From positions 620,001 to 684,000 of the forward strand of contig OY969782.1 of the NCBI GenBank assembly GCA_963703045.1: a stretch of DNA of 64,000 bases. Reading direction: 5' to 3'. The notes under the pieces were generated by a model. It was not told where the DNA came from and searched no databases. It worked only from the letters and a program-made list of their open reading frames with translations. Shown here piece by piece: positions 1-12,629 of the stretch; position 1 is the stretch's first letter; every line of letters begins with the position of its first letter. The translations under genes and the position numbers were made by a program. Origin of the DNA: Miltoncostaea sp963703045 (GTDB lineage Bacteria > Actinomycetota > Thermoleophilia > Miltoncostaeales > Miltoncostaeaceae).

Positions 1-102
1 GGCCACCGCGCCGGTCGACTGCAGGATGCGGTCGGCCAGCGTCGATTTGCCGTGGTCGATGTGCGCGATGATGCAGAAGTTGCGGATGTGCGGCTGGTCC
101 AC
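1..102 (-). CDS. lepA: Elongation factor 4 (LepA), N-terminal fragment
   Basis: Only the first 34 codons are in the window; the gene runs off the left edge. The reading opens with GTG at 102 and contains the G1 P-loop HIDHGKST at residues 14-21, preceded by the RNFCIIA stretch typical of LepA. LepA is a translational GTPase that binds stalled or mistranslocated ribosomes. The start lies 5 bases past the murJ stop codon, so the two genes are probably cotranscribed. In related genomes lepA commonly follows rpsT and holA, which matches this neighbourhood. Family assignment is firm even from this short piece because the sequence around the P-loop is distinctive. Confidence 0.9.
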   Translation of the reverse strand, partial: MDQPHIRNFCIIAHIDHGKSTLADRILQSTGAVA

Positions 103-107
103 GCGAC

Positions 108-1685
108 CTACTGTAGCGGCCGCCTGAGCCGCGACAGCGCCTTCAGCTCGCGCATCTCGAAGGCCTGGGCGGCCGCCAGATGGGCAAGCGCGGCCGCGCC
201 GACGGCGGCCGCCATGCTCACGATCTGCCCCGCCGTGCCGCGGCCGAGGGCGTCGTCGAGCACCCGCCAGGTGCTCCAGGCGAGCAGCACCGACACGCCG
301 GTCGCGACCAGCGTGCGGGCGACGCCGTCGAGCACCCAGGCGCCGTGCAGGCCGCCGAGCTCCCGGTCGAGCAGGCGCAGCAGCACGGCGAAGGTGACCA
401 CGCTGGCGATCGAGGTCGCCAGCGGGATGCCGCCGGTGCCGAGGGGCCGGTACAGCAGGGCGTCGAGCACGAGGTTGAGCACGACGCCGAGCCCGGCCAC
501 CTTCGTCGGCAGCCACGGGATCTGCATGCTGAAGAAGGCCCGGATGACGAGCAGGCTGGCGCCGTTGAAGGCCAGCCCGATCGCGAAGAAGACCAGCGCG
601 CCCGAGGTGAGGTCGGTGCTGGCCACGCCGAACTCGCCGCGCTGGAACACCAGCCGCGTGACCGGCTCGGCGAGCACGAGCAGGAAGGCCGAGGCCGGCA
701 GCAGCATGAAGAAGATCTGGCGCAGCCCCTCGGCGATGGTCGAGCGCATGCCGACCAGGTCGCCGCGGGCCGAGAGCCGGGAGATCGTCGGGAACAGCAC
801 CGTCGCGATCGCCACGCTGAAGATGCCCTGCGGCAGCAGGTAGAGGCGGAAGGCGGCGTCGATCGCCCGCGGGGCCTCCTCGCTGACGAGCGTCGCGAAC
901 ACCGTGTCGACGGTCAGGTTGACGTTGATCAGGCCCAGGCCGAGCGTGACCGGCAGCATCAGCACCAGCACCTTGCGCACCAGCCCGTCGCCCAGGCCGA
1001 GCGAGAGCGGGAAGCGCCCCATGCCGCGCAGCGACGGCAGCAGGTAGAGCAGCTGCGCCAGCGTGCCCACCACGATGGCGATCGCGTAGATCGTGATGCG
1101 GTCGTCGTCGGGCACGAACGGCGTCACGCCGACCAGCCCGACGACGATCACGACGTTCCACAGCACCGGGGCGAAGGCGGTGGCGCCGAAGCGCCCGCCG
1201 GCCTGCAGCAGCGCCGCCACCAGCCCGGTCAGTCCCAGCAGCACGACGATCGGGAACATGATCCGGGCCATGCGGACGGTGTCGTCGACGAGCGCGTCGT
1301 CGAGGCCGGGGGCGAAGAGCGGCATCACCCACGGCGCGGCGATCACCGCGAGCAGGCTCACGAGCCCGAGCGCCATCGTGATCAGGCCGATGAACGACCC
1401 CGCCAGGCGCTGCGCCTCGCGGTGGCGGCCCTGCTCCTCGAGCTCGGTGAACACCGGCACGAAGGCCGCCGAGAGGGCCGAATCGGCCACGAGGCTGCGC
1501 AGAAGGTTGGGCACGTTGAAGGCCACCACGAACGCGCTGATCTGCCCCGAGGTGCCGAAGATGGCGGCGGCCGCGATCTCGCGCACGAGGCCCGCGATCC
1601 GGCTGATGCCGGTCCAGAAGGCGAAGATCGCCGTCGAGCGCCCGAGGCCGCCGCGGCGGGGCGCGGGGCGCCGATCGTCGCTCAC
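108..1685 (-). CDS. murJ: Lipid II flippase MurJ (MviN family)
   Basis: Polytopic inner-membrane protein of about 525 residues belonging to the MurJ/MviN branch of the MOP exporters, which flips lipid II across the membrane for peptidoglycan synthesis. The N-terminal segment STAIFAFWTGISRIAGLVRE, with its paired arginines, is typical, and about 13-14 hydrophobic spans follow. I chose the GTG at 1685 (reading VSDDRR). A GTG 36 bases further upstream (1721) would also be in frame, but it pushes into the space needed for the rpsT promoter. No strong Shine-Dalgarno precedes either start. It lies directly upstream of lepA and divergent from rpsT. Confidence 0.85.
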   Translation of the reverse strand: MSDDRRPAPRRGGLGRSTAIFAFWTGISRIAGLVREIAAAAIFGTSGQISAFVVAFNVPNLLRSLVADSALSAAFVPVFTELEEQGRHREAQRLAGSFIGLITMALGLVSLLAVIAAPWVMPLFAPGLDDALVDDTVRMARIMFPIVVLLGLTGLVAALLQAGGRFGATAFAPVLWNVVIVVGLVGVTPFVPDDDRITIYAIAIVVGTLAQLLYLLPSLRGMGRFPLSLGLGDGLVRKVLVLMLPVTLGLGLINVNLTVDTVFATLVSEEAPRAIDAAFRLYLLPQGIFSVAIATVLFPTISRLSARGDLVGMRSTIAEGLRQIFFMLLPASAFLLVLAEPVTRLVFQRGEFGVASTDLTSGALVFFAIGLAFNGASLLVIRAFFSMQIPWLPTKVAGLGVVLNLVLDALLYRPLGTGGIPLATSIASVVTFAVLLRLLDRELGGLHGAWVLDGVARTLVATGVSVLLAWSTWRVLDDALGRGTAGQIVSMAAAVGAAALAHLAAAQAFEMRELKALSRLRRPLQ

Positions 1686-1750
1686 AGGTGGCCGGTGTCC
1701 ATCCGGGCCGCTAGCATGCACGGCCGACCGATCGATGGAGGACGCCCCGC

Positions 1751-2023
1751 GTGGCGAACATCAAGCAGCAGATCAAGCGCAACCGCCGCTCCCTCGAGCA
1801 GCGCGACCGCAACCTGAGGTACCGCTCGACGATCAAGACGCTCTTCCGCCGTCTCGACGACGCCGCCAAGGGCGACGACGCCGACCAGCTCGGCGCGCGT
1901 GCGCGCGAGCTCGAGCACCTGATCGACCGGGCTGCCGCCGAGGGCGTGATTCACCGCAACAACGCAGCGCGCAAGAAGAGCCGCGTGGCCCGCATCTCGT
2001 CGCGGAGCACCACCGCCACCTAG
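1751..2023 (+). CDS. rpsT: 30S ribosomal protein S20
   Basis: A 90-residue basic protein that binds 16S rRNA early in 30S assembly. It begins MANIKQQIKRNRRS and has the characteristic helix rich in Lys and Arg; the mid-segment FRRLDDAAK and the region IHRNNAARKKSR are S20 hallmarks. Translation starts at GTG 1751, preceded by a good Shine-Dalgarno GGAGG at 1737-1741. The gene is divergent from murJ, and its last 4 bases overlap the convergent holA stop codon. It is the only plus-strand gene in this housekeeping block, as is usual when rpsT is flanked by holA. Confidence 0.95.
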   Translation: MANIKQQIKRNRRSLEQRDRNLRYRSTIKTLFRRLDDAAKGDDADQLGARARELEHLIDRAAAEGVIHRNNAARKKSRVARISSRSTTAT

Positions 2024-3087
2024 CCCTCGCCCCCCGGCGCCGGCGCTCCGCCGCGCGCCAGGGCGAGCAGGTCGCGCGCCGCGGTCTCGAGCACCAGCCG
2101 CTCCCCGTCGTCTCGGGTGCGGCCGAGATCGCGCAGGCTCGACACCCGCAGGTCGAGCTCCAGCGCCGCCAGGCGCGCCACGGCGCGCTGGGCGGCGCCC
2201 GGCGGCAGCGCCCGCACCTGCTCGGCGAGGATGCGCCCCGGGTAGCCGCCGATGCCGGTCGCCGCGCTCACCGCCTCGGCCGAGGGGCTCGGGCCGAGGG
2301 CCTGGGCGAGCGCCAGCGAGCGGAACCGGTTGGTCAACTGCACCTGCACGAGGATCGGGGCCACCGGGTCGTCGCCGGTGGCGAGGTCCTGGAGCAGGTC
2401 GTAGGTGCGGGCGGCGTCGACCTGCACGATGGCGTCGGCCAGCTCGTAGACCTTGGCGTCGGGCTGGCGCGGCACCAGCTCCTCGATCATCTCCGCGCTC
2501 ACCGGCTCGCCGTCGGCGTAGGCGACGAGCTTCTCGGCCTCGCGCGCGAGCTCCATCGGGGTCAGGCCGGCGCGCCGGGCGTCGGCGCGGTCGACCGCGA
2601 CCCGGTCGACCACCGACCGCGCGAGCGCCGGCGTCACCGATCCGCCCGCCCGCTTGACCTCGTCGCGGAAGTGCTCGACCAGCCACTTCGTGCGGTCCGC
2701 CTTCTTGGCCTTGGGGTCGGGCCCGTAGCGCAGCTCGCCGCCGAGGGCGTTCACCGCCGCGTGCAGCTTGGGCGTCAGGGCGGTCGACCCGACGAGTGCG
2801 AGCACCGTCGCCGCGTTCGGCGCCCCGAGGTACGGCAGCAGGGCGGCGGCGTCGGCGGCCTTCCACCCGTCGGCGCCGTCCACGATCACCAGGCGCTGCC
2901 CGGCGAACGAGAGCGCGTCGCACATGGCGACGACATCCTCGGCCGGCGTCTCCTCGGCCCGCACGCGCTCGGGCGGCATGCCGCCCTCGCGCGCCACGCG
3001 GGCGATCAGCCGCGCGACCGCCCGGTCGATCGTCGCGCGGTCCTCGCCCCAGATCACGTAGGCGGGCTTCAGGGGCTCGGGTGCCAT
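2020..3087 (-). CDS. holA: DNA polymerase III subunit delta
   Basis: A 355-residue protein with the layout of the clamp-loader delta subunit, which opens the beta sliding clamp. The N-terminal segment AYVIWGEDRATIDRAVARLI matches the start of the HolA fold. A central GMELAREAEKL-like helix region (here PMELAREAEKLVAYADG) and a helical C-terminal domain around LTNRFRSLALAQAL also fit. Length is normal for the family. It lies between comEC (upstream, 35 bases away) and rpsT (convergent, 4-base overlap), the usual actinobacterial order comEA-comEC-holA-rpsT. Confidence 0.88.
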   Translation of the reverse strand: MAPEPLKPAYVIWGEDRATIDRAVARLIARVAREGGMPPERVRAEETPAEDVVAMCDALSFAGQRLVIVDGADGWKAADAAALLPYLGAPNAATVLALVGSTALTPKLHAAVNALGGELRYGPDPKAKKADRTKWLVEHFRDEVKRAGGSVTPALARSVVDRVAVDRADARRAGLTPMELAREAEKLVAYADGEPVSAEMIEELVPRQPDAKVYELADAIVQVDAARTYDLLQDLATGDDPVAPILVQVQLTNRFRSLALAQALGPSPSAEAVSAATGIGGYPGRILAEQVRALPPGAAQRAVARLAALELDLRVSSLRDLGRTRDDGERLVLETAARDLLALARGGAPAPGGEG

Positions 3088-3122
3088 CGACCGGCCAGGT
3101 TACCGGCTGGCGACGACGCCGC

Positions 3123-5480
3123 TCACCTGCGGCCGGCGACGCTCAGCACGCCGTCGGCGCTCGTCACCGTGACGTCCCCCGCCAGGTCGGTGCGCCAGGT
3201 CGCGGCGCCGGCCGCGGCCAGCGCCGCGAGGGTGGGCGCGCGCGGGTGGCCGAAGGGGTTCCCCTCCCCCGACGACACCACGGCCACGCGCGGCCGCAGC
3301 CGATCGAGCACGGCGGCGAGTCCCGGATCCTCCGAGCCGTGGTGCGAGACCTTCAGCACGTCGACGGCGCCGGTCGGCAGCGCGGCGAGCGCGTCGCTCT
3401 CGGCGTCGGCGGTGAGCAGCGCGTCGAGGTCGCCCGCCGAGGCACGCACCACCAGGCTGTAGGGGTTGGGGTCGGCGCCCCGCGGCCGGGCGACCGCGGG
3501 CGAGAGCACGCGCACCCTCCACGCGCCGACCCGCAGCGCGTCGCCCGCCGCGATCTCCCGCACCGGCACCCCCCGCCGCCGTGCCAGGTCGAGGACGCCG
3601 GCCGCATGGGGCGCCCAGCCGTCGACCGGCTCCGGCGGCGTCACGACCACGCCGACCGTCATCCCCCCGAGCACGTCGGGCGCACCGCCGACGTGGTCGA
3701 GCGAGTCGTGGGTCAGCACGAGCGCATCGAGGCGGCGCACCCCGAGGCCGCGCAACCGGCCGACCGTGGCCGCCGGTGTTCCCGGCGGGCCGGCGTCGAA
3801 CAGGGCGGCGGCGCCGTCGGGGCTGCGCAGCAGTATGGCGTCGCCCTGGCCGATGTCGAGGACGGTCAGCGCGGGCCGCAACGGCCACGGAACGGGCGGA
3901 CCGGGTCGCGTGAGCGCCCACCCCGCGGCGACGACGGCCACCGTGACGAGCGCGAGGGCAGGTGCCCGGCGCCGCACCCGCGCGTGCCGGTCGGCGTCCC
4001 CCGGGCGCAGCAGGTGGGCGAGCCCGAGCGTCGCGAGCCCCGCGATCGCGATCGGCACCGCGGCCATCGCCGGCAGGTCGACCGCGGCGCCGGGCACCGC
4101 GGCGGCCACCCGCGCCAGCGCCAGCAGCAGCCACGCGCCGGCGCCGGCGACCCACGCGAGCGCGACGCCCGCCGTCGGCAGCAGCGCGCCGGCGCCGAGT
4201 CCCGCCAGCGCGATCACCACGATCGGCGCCGCCAAAGGCACCGCCACCACGTTGACGAGCAGTCCCGCGATCGACAGGCGTCCGAACTGGGCCACGACCA
4301 CCGGAGCCGTCGCCAGGCTCGCGGCGCCCGCCAGGGCGGCCAGGTCGGCGACGCGCCCGGGCATCCATCCCCTCAGCCACCCGGCGAGCGGCGGCGCGAG
4401 CGTGAACAGCCCCGCGACCGCGGCGAACGACAGCTGAAGACCGGGGTCGGCGACCGCCCGGGGCTGATGCCCGAGCAGCAGCGCGAGACCGGCCAGCAGC
4501 AGGTACCAGCGCTCGCGCGGGGCCGACCGCAGCTCGGCCAGGAGGCCGAGGGCGCCCACGATGCCGGCCCGGCCCACCGACGCGCCGCCGTCGCAGGCCA
4601 GGCAGTAGGCGCCCATCACCAGCGCCGCCCCCGCCACCGCGGGCCTGCGCCGCAGCCCGAGCGCCATCAGCAGGGCGAGCGTCGCCACCGCCACCACGGT
4701 CACGTTCTGACCCGAGACGGCGAGCAGGTGCCACACCCCCGCATCGCGGAAGGCGTCGGCGGCGCCCTCCGAGAGGCCGGCCCCGCCCCCGAGCGCCATG
4801 CCCCGCACCAGCGCGGCGCGATCGCCCGAGAGCCCGGCGCCCGCGTTGCGCCCCGCCCACTCCCGCCATCGGTCGCGGACGCCCGCCGGCCCGCCCCGGC
4901 GGCCCTCCGCGCGCGCCGACGCGGGCCTGAGTCGTCCGGCGATTCCCTGGCGGGCGAGCCAGCGCCGCCACCACCCGGGCGACGCCGACGACGCCGCCGG
5001 CCGCATCGTGCCCGCCACCCGCAGCCGGGTCCCGATCGCGGGAGGGTCGTCGGCGGGCAGCTCCAGCAACAGCCGGGTGCCCGCCGGGATGTCGACGTCC
5101 CCTCCCGCCTCGAGCCGCTCGACAACCGCCCGCGCCCGCCGGCCTCCGTGCCGATCGGGCACCGGCGGCGTGTCGACCACGATCGTCCCCGCCACCCGCG
5201 CCGGCAGCGTCAGTCGGGGCACCTCGGTACGGGCGATCCGCACCGCCCCCCAGGCGGCGCCGGCGAGGAGCGCGGTCGCCACCAGCAGCGCGAGCGCCGC
5301 CCTCGCCCGGCCGGTCACCGCACACACGCCCGCCGCGAGCGCGACCACGACGCACCCGAGCGCCGCCGGCCCCGTCGGCACGGCGACCACCAGGCCGCTC
5401 ACCAGCCCGAGGCACCCGGCGCCGAGCACCAGGTGGGGCGCGACCCTGAGCGCGAGGGGCGCCTGCGGATACGGGGCCAT
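3123..5480 (-). CDS. comEC: ComEC/Rec2 DNA-uptake channel protein
   Basis: A 785-residue membrane protein predicted to carry single-stranded DNA across the membrane during natural transformation. Three parts are visible: N-terminal spans and an OB-like region (residues ~15-160), the competence core with the signature HLLAVSGQN at 251-259 and many membrane helices, and a C-terminal metallo-beta-lactamase-like domain from about residue 530. That last domain has the metal-binding motif THDSLDHVGG near 586-595 and SHHGSED near 713. Full length for a ComEC with a nuclease-like domain. Paired with comEA on the same strand, although ftsH lies between them. Confidence 0.88.
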   Translation of the reverse strand: MAPYPQAPLALRVAPHLVLGAGCLGLVSGLVVAVPTGPAALGCVVVALAAGVCAVTGRARAALALLVATALLAGAAWGAVRIARTEVPRLTLPARVAGTIVVDTPPVPDRHGGRRARAVVERLEAGGDVDIPAGTRLLLELPADDPPAIGTRLRVAGTMRPAASSASPGWWRRWLARQGIAGRLRPASARAEGRRGGPAGVRDRWREWAGRNAGAGLSGDRAALVRGMALGGGAGLSEGAADAFRDAGVWHLLAVSGQNVTVVAVATLALLMALGLRRRPAVAGAALVMGAYCLACDGGASVGRAGIVGALGLLAELRSAPRERWYLLLAGLALLLGHQPRAVADPGLQLSFAAVAGLFTLAPPLAGWLRGWMPGRVADLAALAGAASLATAPVVVAQFGRLSIAGLLVNVVAVPLAAPIVVIALAGLGAGALLPTAGVALAWVAGAGAWLLLALARVAAAVPGAAVDLPAMAAVPIAIAGLATLGLAHLLRPGDADRHARVRRRAPALALVTVAVVAAGWALTRPGPPVPWPLRPALTVLDIGQGDAILLRSPDGAAALFDAGPPGTPAATVGRLRGLGVRRLDALVLTHDSLDHVGGAPDVLGGMTVGVVVTPPEPVDGWAPHAAGVLDLARRRGVPVREIAAGDALRVGAWRVRVLSPAVARPRGADPNPYSLVVRASAGDLDALLTADAESDALAALPTGAVDVLKVSHHGSEDPGLAAVLDRLRPRVAVVSSGEGNPFGHPRAPTLAALAAAGAATWRTDLAGDVTVTSADGVLSVAGRR

Positions 5481-5564
5481 CCGACGACGCTACGAGCGCC
5501 CGGCGCACCCTGGGCGCCCCCACCGTGCCGCAGGAGGTTCGGGCCCGTGCCGCCGGCTGGGGGT

Positions 5565-5595
5565 CCAAATGGACCTCGGCGCGAGGTCCATTTGG
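5565..5595. repeat. Long palindrome, copy 1
   Basis: Two perfect 14-base arms (CCAAATGGACCTCG and its reverse complement) separated by 3 bases, followed by TCACGGG. A second copy lies 110 bases downstream. The hairpin lacks a T-run, so it is not an ordinary intrinsic terminator. It looks like a REP-type or miniature mobile repeat, or a structured RNA element. Confidence 0.8.
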
Positions 5596-5676
5596 TCACG
5601 GGGCCGGCGGGCGATCGATCTCGGCGGCGGGCGCCGGCCCCCGGTCCGGGTCGCGCTCCGATCGGTAGACGCGAGG

Positions 5677-5708
5677 CCAAATGGACCCTCGCCGCGAGGT
5701 CCATTTGG
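5677..5708. repeat. Long palindrome, copy 2
   Basis: Same core as copy 1: CCAAATGGACC ... GGTCCATTTGG, with CTCG and CGAG also pairing inside. One extra C in the left arm distinguishes it from copy 1. It is followed by the same TCACGGG. Conservation of both arms and the flank shows that the two copies share an origin. Confidence 0.8.
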
Positions 5709-5782
5709 TCACGGGACACCGGGGGACCTGGGTACGAGACCGCTTTGCCGTCGGTCCGGACGGCTGAGGAGGAGGCGGCGGC

Positions 5783-5898
5783 GCGCTCACTTGGGCGGAG
5801 GACCGGCGCTCACTTGGGCGGAGGGCCGGCGCTCACTTGGGCGGAGGGCCAGGCGCTCACTTGGACGAAAGACCGACGCCCATTTGGACAGGGGACAG
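5783..5898. repeat. 23-24 base tandem repeat, five imperfect copies
   Basis: Units start at 5783, 5806, 5829, 5853 and 5876, each reading approximately GCGCTCACTTGGGCGGAGG followed by a short variable tail. The first three are almost identical. The fourth and fifth diverge, and the fifth reads CCCATTTGGAC, which resembles the arm of the nearby palindromes. Units are contiguous with no spacers, so this is not a CRISPR array. Confidence 0.75.
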
Positions 5899-6075
5899 CC
5901 AGAGGGCATCGCGGGCGACGGAGCCGTGGTTGGGCGGGGCTCCGTCGCAACTGCACGGGGAGGCCGCCGACCCGGTGCCGCCGGGGCCGCCGGCGGGGGC
6001 ACGGCCGCCGGGCCCCACCAGGACCCCGCGCGGCTCCAACCAGCTCTACCCGGCCGCCGGGGAGACCGCCCAGGG

Positions 6076-8076
<2,001 letters not shown>

Positions 8077-8098
8077 CCCGGCGGCGACCGGCCCACCC

Positions 8099-8695
8099 CT
8101 ATGGGACCACCCGCGCGCGCAGCGCCTCGAGCCGGCCGGGGCCGATGCCCGGCACCTCGAGGAGCTGGTCGATCGTGGCGAACCCGCCGTGCGCGTCGCG
8201 CCACTCGACGATGCGCGCCGCCAGGGTCGGGCCGATGCCGTCGAGGGCGTCGAGGTCGTCGGCGCTCGCCGACGACAGGCTCACCGGCCCGGCCGCCGCG
8301 TCCGCTCCCCCACTCCCCGCGCCGGCCGTTCCCGGGGCGACGCGACGCGGCACCCGCACCTGCTGACCGTCGATGAGGGTCGCCGCCAGGTTGAGCGCCG
8401 ACATGTCGGCGCGACGGGTGGGGCCGCCGGCGCGGCGAATGGCGGCGATGACGCGCTCGCCCGGCGCCAGCGGGTACACGCCCGGGCGCCGGACCTCCCC
8501 CGCCACGTGCACCAGGGCCTCGGGCGCGGGCGCCTCGGAGACGACCGACGAAGCCGTCGCCGCGCCGGCCGCCGGGGCGGGCTGGCCGCCCCCGCCCCCG
8601 CCCGGCCCGAGTCGCCACGCCACGAGGGCCAGGGCCACCGCCACGGCGATGTAGGCCCAGCCCGAGCGGCGCAGCCACGGGAGCAGTCGATCCAT
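8099..8695 (-). CDS. comEA: ComEA-type helix-hairpin-helix DNA-binding protein
   Basis: A 198-residue protein predicted to be membrane-anchored and to bind incoming double-stranded DNA for ComEC. It has one N-terminal membrane span (residues ~13-30), a Gly/Pro/Ala-rich linker, an SLBB-like domain around residues 60-115 (VHVAGEVRRPGVYPL), and tandem helix-hairpin-helix motifs at the C-terminus (LDALDGIGPTLAARIVEWR and VPGIGPGRLEALR). This order is the standard ComEA architecture. It is followed by ftsH 22 bases downstream. Confidence 0.9.
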   Translation of the reverse strand: MDRLLPWLRRSGWAYIAVAVALALVAWRLGPGGGGGGQPAPAAGAATASSVVSEAPAPEALVHVAGEVRRPGVYPLAPGERVIAAIRRAGGPTRRADMSALNLAATLIDGQQVRVPRRVAPGTAGAGSGGADAAAGPVSLSSASADDLDALDGIGPTLAARIVEWRDAHGGFATIDQLLEVPGIGPGRLEALRARVVP

Positions 8696-8776
8696 GCGCC
8701 GACCGTAGGCGCCGCGGCCGCGCCGGCGGCGCCCGGGATGCGCCGGATCACGCGCCGGCCCGTGCCGGCGCCGCGC

Positions 8777-11308
<2,532 letters not shown>

Positions 11309-11341
11309 CGGCGCGAGTATCGCATACGGTTCAGGGGCCCC

Positions 11342-11770
11342 ATGACCACGACCCGCCCACCGGTGCTGATCCGGGAAGCCGACATCGCCGAGCACTTCGG
11401 CGGCATCATCGGCCTCTACCGGGCCCATGGATGGACGCACGCCGGCGACCCCACCCGGCTGCGCACCGCCATCGAGTGCTCGTCGTATGCGGTCGTCGCG
11501 ATGGAGGGCTCCCGCGTGGTCGGGTTCGCCCGCGCGATGTCCGACGAGGCCTTCGCCGTCTACATCGCCGACATCCTCGTGAGCCCCGACCGCCAGCGCC
11601 AGGGCATCGGCCGCACCCTGGCCACGTCGATCCTCGACCACTATCCGATGGACCGCTTCCACCACCAGGTGCTGGTGGCCGAGCGCGGCGCCGAGGGCTT
11701 CTACCGGCGCCTCGGCATGGTGCCGGTCACCTCCTACGGGCTGACCGCCTTCATCCGCGCCGGGCGCTGA
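11342..11770 (+). CDS. GNAT-family N-acetyltransferase
   Basis: A 142-residue protein with the GNAT fold: a beta strand VVAMEGSRVVGFARAMSD, then ADILVSPDRQRQGIGRTLA, which is the acetyl-CoA pyrophosphate-binding motif A (Q/R-x-x-G-I-G), and a C-terminal GFYRRLGMVPV typical of the acceptor side. The substrate cannot be told from sequence. The start at ATG 11342 lies 33 bases from the divergent leuS start, so the two share a short promoter region. Confidence 0.85.
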   Translation: MTTTRPPVLIREADIAEHFGGIIGLYRAHGWTHAGDPTRLRTAIECSSYAVVAMEGSRVVGFARAMSDEAFAVYIADILVSPDRQRQGIGRTLATSILDHYPMDRFHHQVLVAERGAEGFYRRLGMVPVTSYGLTAFIRAGR

Positions 11771-11809
11771 GGCTCCCGCGGCCCGGCGGGCCGGGCCCCC
11801 GGCGACCGA

Positions 11810-12487
11810 TCACGCGACCGCCGGCTCCGGCTGCCAGGTGGCACCGAACGTCTCGTCGTGCACGAGCGTGCGCCACGGCCGCCGGGCCTTCGCCTGGGCG
11901 GGCCGCAGGCCGACCGGGAACTCGGGCGGATAGCCGAGCGGCGTCAGGTAGTGCACCCCGACGTCGTCGGGCAGCTCGAGCAGCTCGCGATAGCGCGCCT
12001 CGCGGAAGAAGTGGAAGTTGGTCGGCGTGGTGCCGAGGCCGAGGGCGCGCGCGCCGACCAGCAGGTTCTCGAGGGCGAAGGCGACCGACGTGACGTCGCT
12101 GAAGCGCTCCACGTGCTCCATCAGCGGGTCGTCGTGCCGGAAGCGCGGCACCGTGACCGCGCAGATCCACACCGGCACGCGGCGGTAGGTGCCGAGCACC
12201 TCCTCGGCGTACTCGCGCGCCCAGAGCGCGTGCTGGTCGGCGGTGACCCCCTCGCCGGCGGCCCGGAAGATCCGGAAGTAGTCGCTCGCCCCGTCGATCA
12301 CCAGCTCGGCCAACGCGGCCCGACGCCCCGGGTCGCGCACCACCACGAACCCCCACGACTGCGCGCCGTGACCGGTCGGCGCCAGCAGCGCCAGGCGCAG
12401 CAGTCGCGCGACGGTCGCCTCGGGAACCTCACGATCGGTGTACCGCCGCACCGCGCGTCGGCAGCGGATGGCCTCGAGTGCGTCCAC
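11810..12487 (-). CDS. Nitroreductase family protein
   Basis: A 225-residue FMN-dependent oxidoreductase of the nitroreductase superfamily. The N-terminal RCRRAVRRYTD (residues ~8-18) matches the FMN-phosphate-binding arginines, LAPTGHGAQSWGFVVVRD is the conserved second segment, and ALGLGTTPTNFHF lies in the C-terminal FMN-contact region. The physiological substrate is unknown. Translation starts at GTG 12487 with a G-rich Shine-Dalgarno just upstream. A perfect 10-base inverted repeat lies 18-62 bases upstream of the start, so transcription is probably controlled by a dimeric regulator not encoded next door. Confidence 0.85.
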   Translation of the reverse strand: MDALEAIRCRRAVRRYTDREVPEATVARLLRLALLAPTGHGAQSWGFVVVRDPGRRAALAELVIDGASDYFRIFRAAGEGVTADQHALWAREYAEEVLGTYRRVPVWICAVTVPRFRHDDPLMEHVERFSDVTSVAFALENLLVGARALGLGTTPTNFHFFREARYRELLELPDDVGVHYLTPLGYPPEFPVGLRPAQAKARRPWRTLVHDETFGATWQPEPAVA

Positions 12488-12504
12488 GTCGGTTCCCCCT
12501 TGGC

Positions 12505-12549
12505 TTGCGTGATGAAAGCCAACCTAACCCGAAGACTTGCATCACGCAA
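12505..12549. promoter_or_regulatory. Inverted-repeat operator upstream of the nitroreductase gene
   Basis: Two perfect 10-base arms, TTGCGTGATG at 12505-12514 and CATCACGCAA at 12540-12549, are separated by 25 bases. They flank the likely promoter of the minus-strand nitroreductase. The central part is locally AT-richer than its surroundings. The layout suggests one dimer bound to two half-sites or DNA looping. The regulator is unidentified. Confidence 0.6.
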
Positions 12550-12629
12550 TGGCGTCCCGTCCGCAAACACCCCCTTTTCCTCAGAGCGGTTCGGCGAGAG
12601 GCGCGTGGGCCCCATTCGCCCGACTTGAC

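Larger units (their letters stand above)
5481..6075. other. Repeat-rich intergenic region between ftsH and comEC
   Basis: A 595-base stretch with no convincing gene, between the ftsH stop codon and the comEC start. It holds two near-identical long palindromes (5565-5595 and 5677-5708) and a run of five imperfect 23-24 base tandem units (5783 to about 5898). The remainder, 5899-6075, is simply GC-rich; I see no hairpin there with a T-run that would end ftsH transcription. Short open frames here only read through the repeats. Confidence 0.7.

Noticed and set aside
180..1817. 545-codon plus-strand ORF antisense to murJ
   Set aside because: Composition is Arg/His/Glu/Gln-rich without any family pattern; it mirrors the real murJ gene, as often happens in very GC-rich DNA.
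5783..5898. CRISPR-like array
   Set aside because: Units of 23-24 bases are contiguous with no unique spacers, and no cas gene is present.
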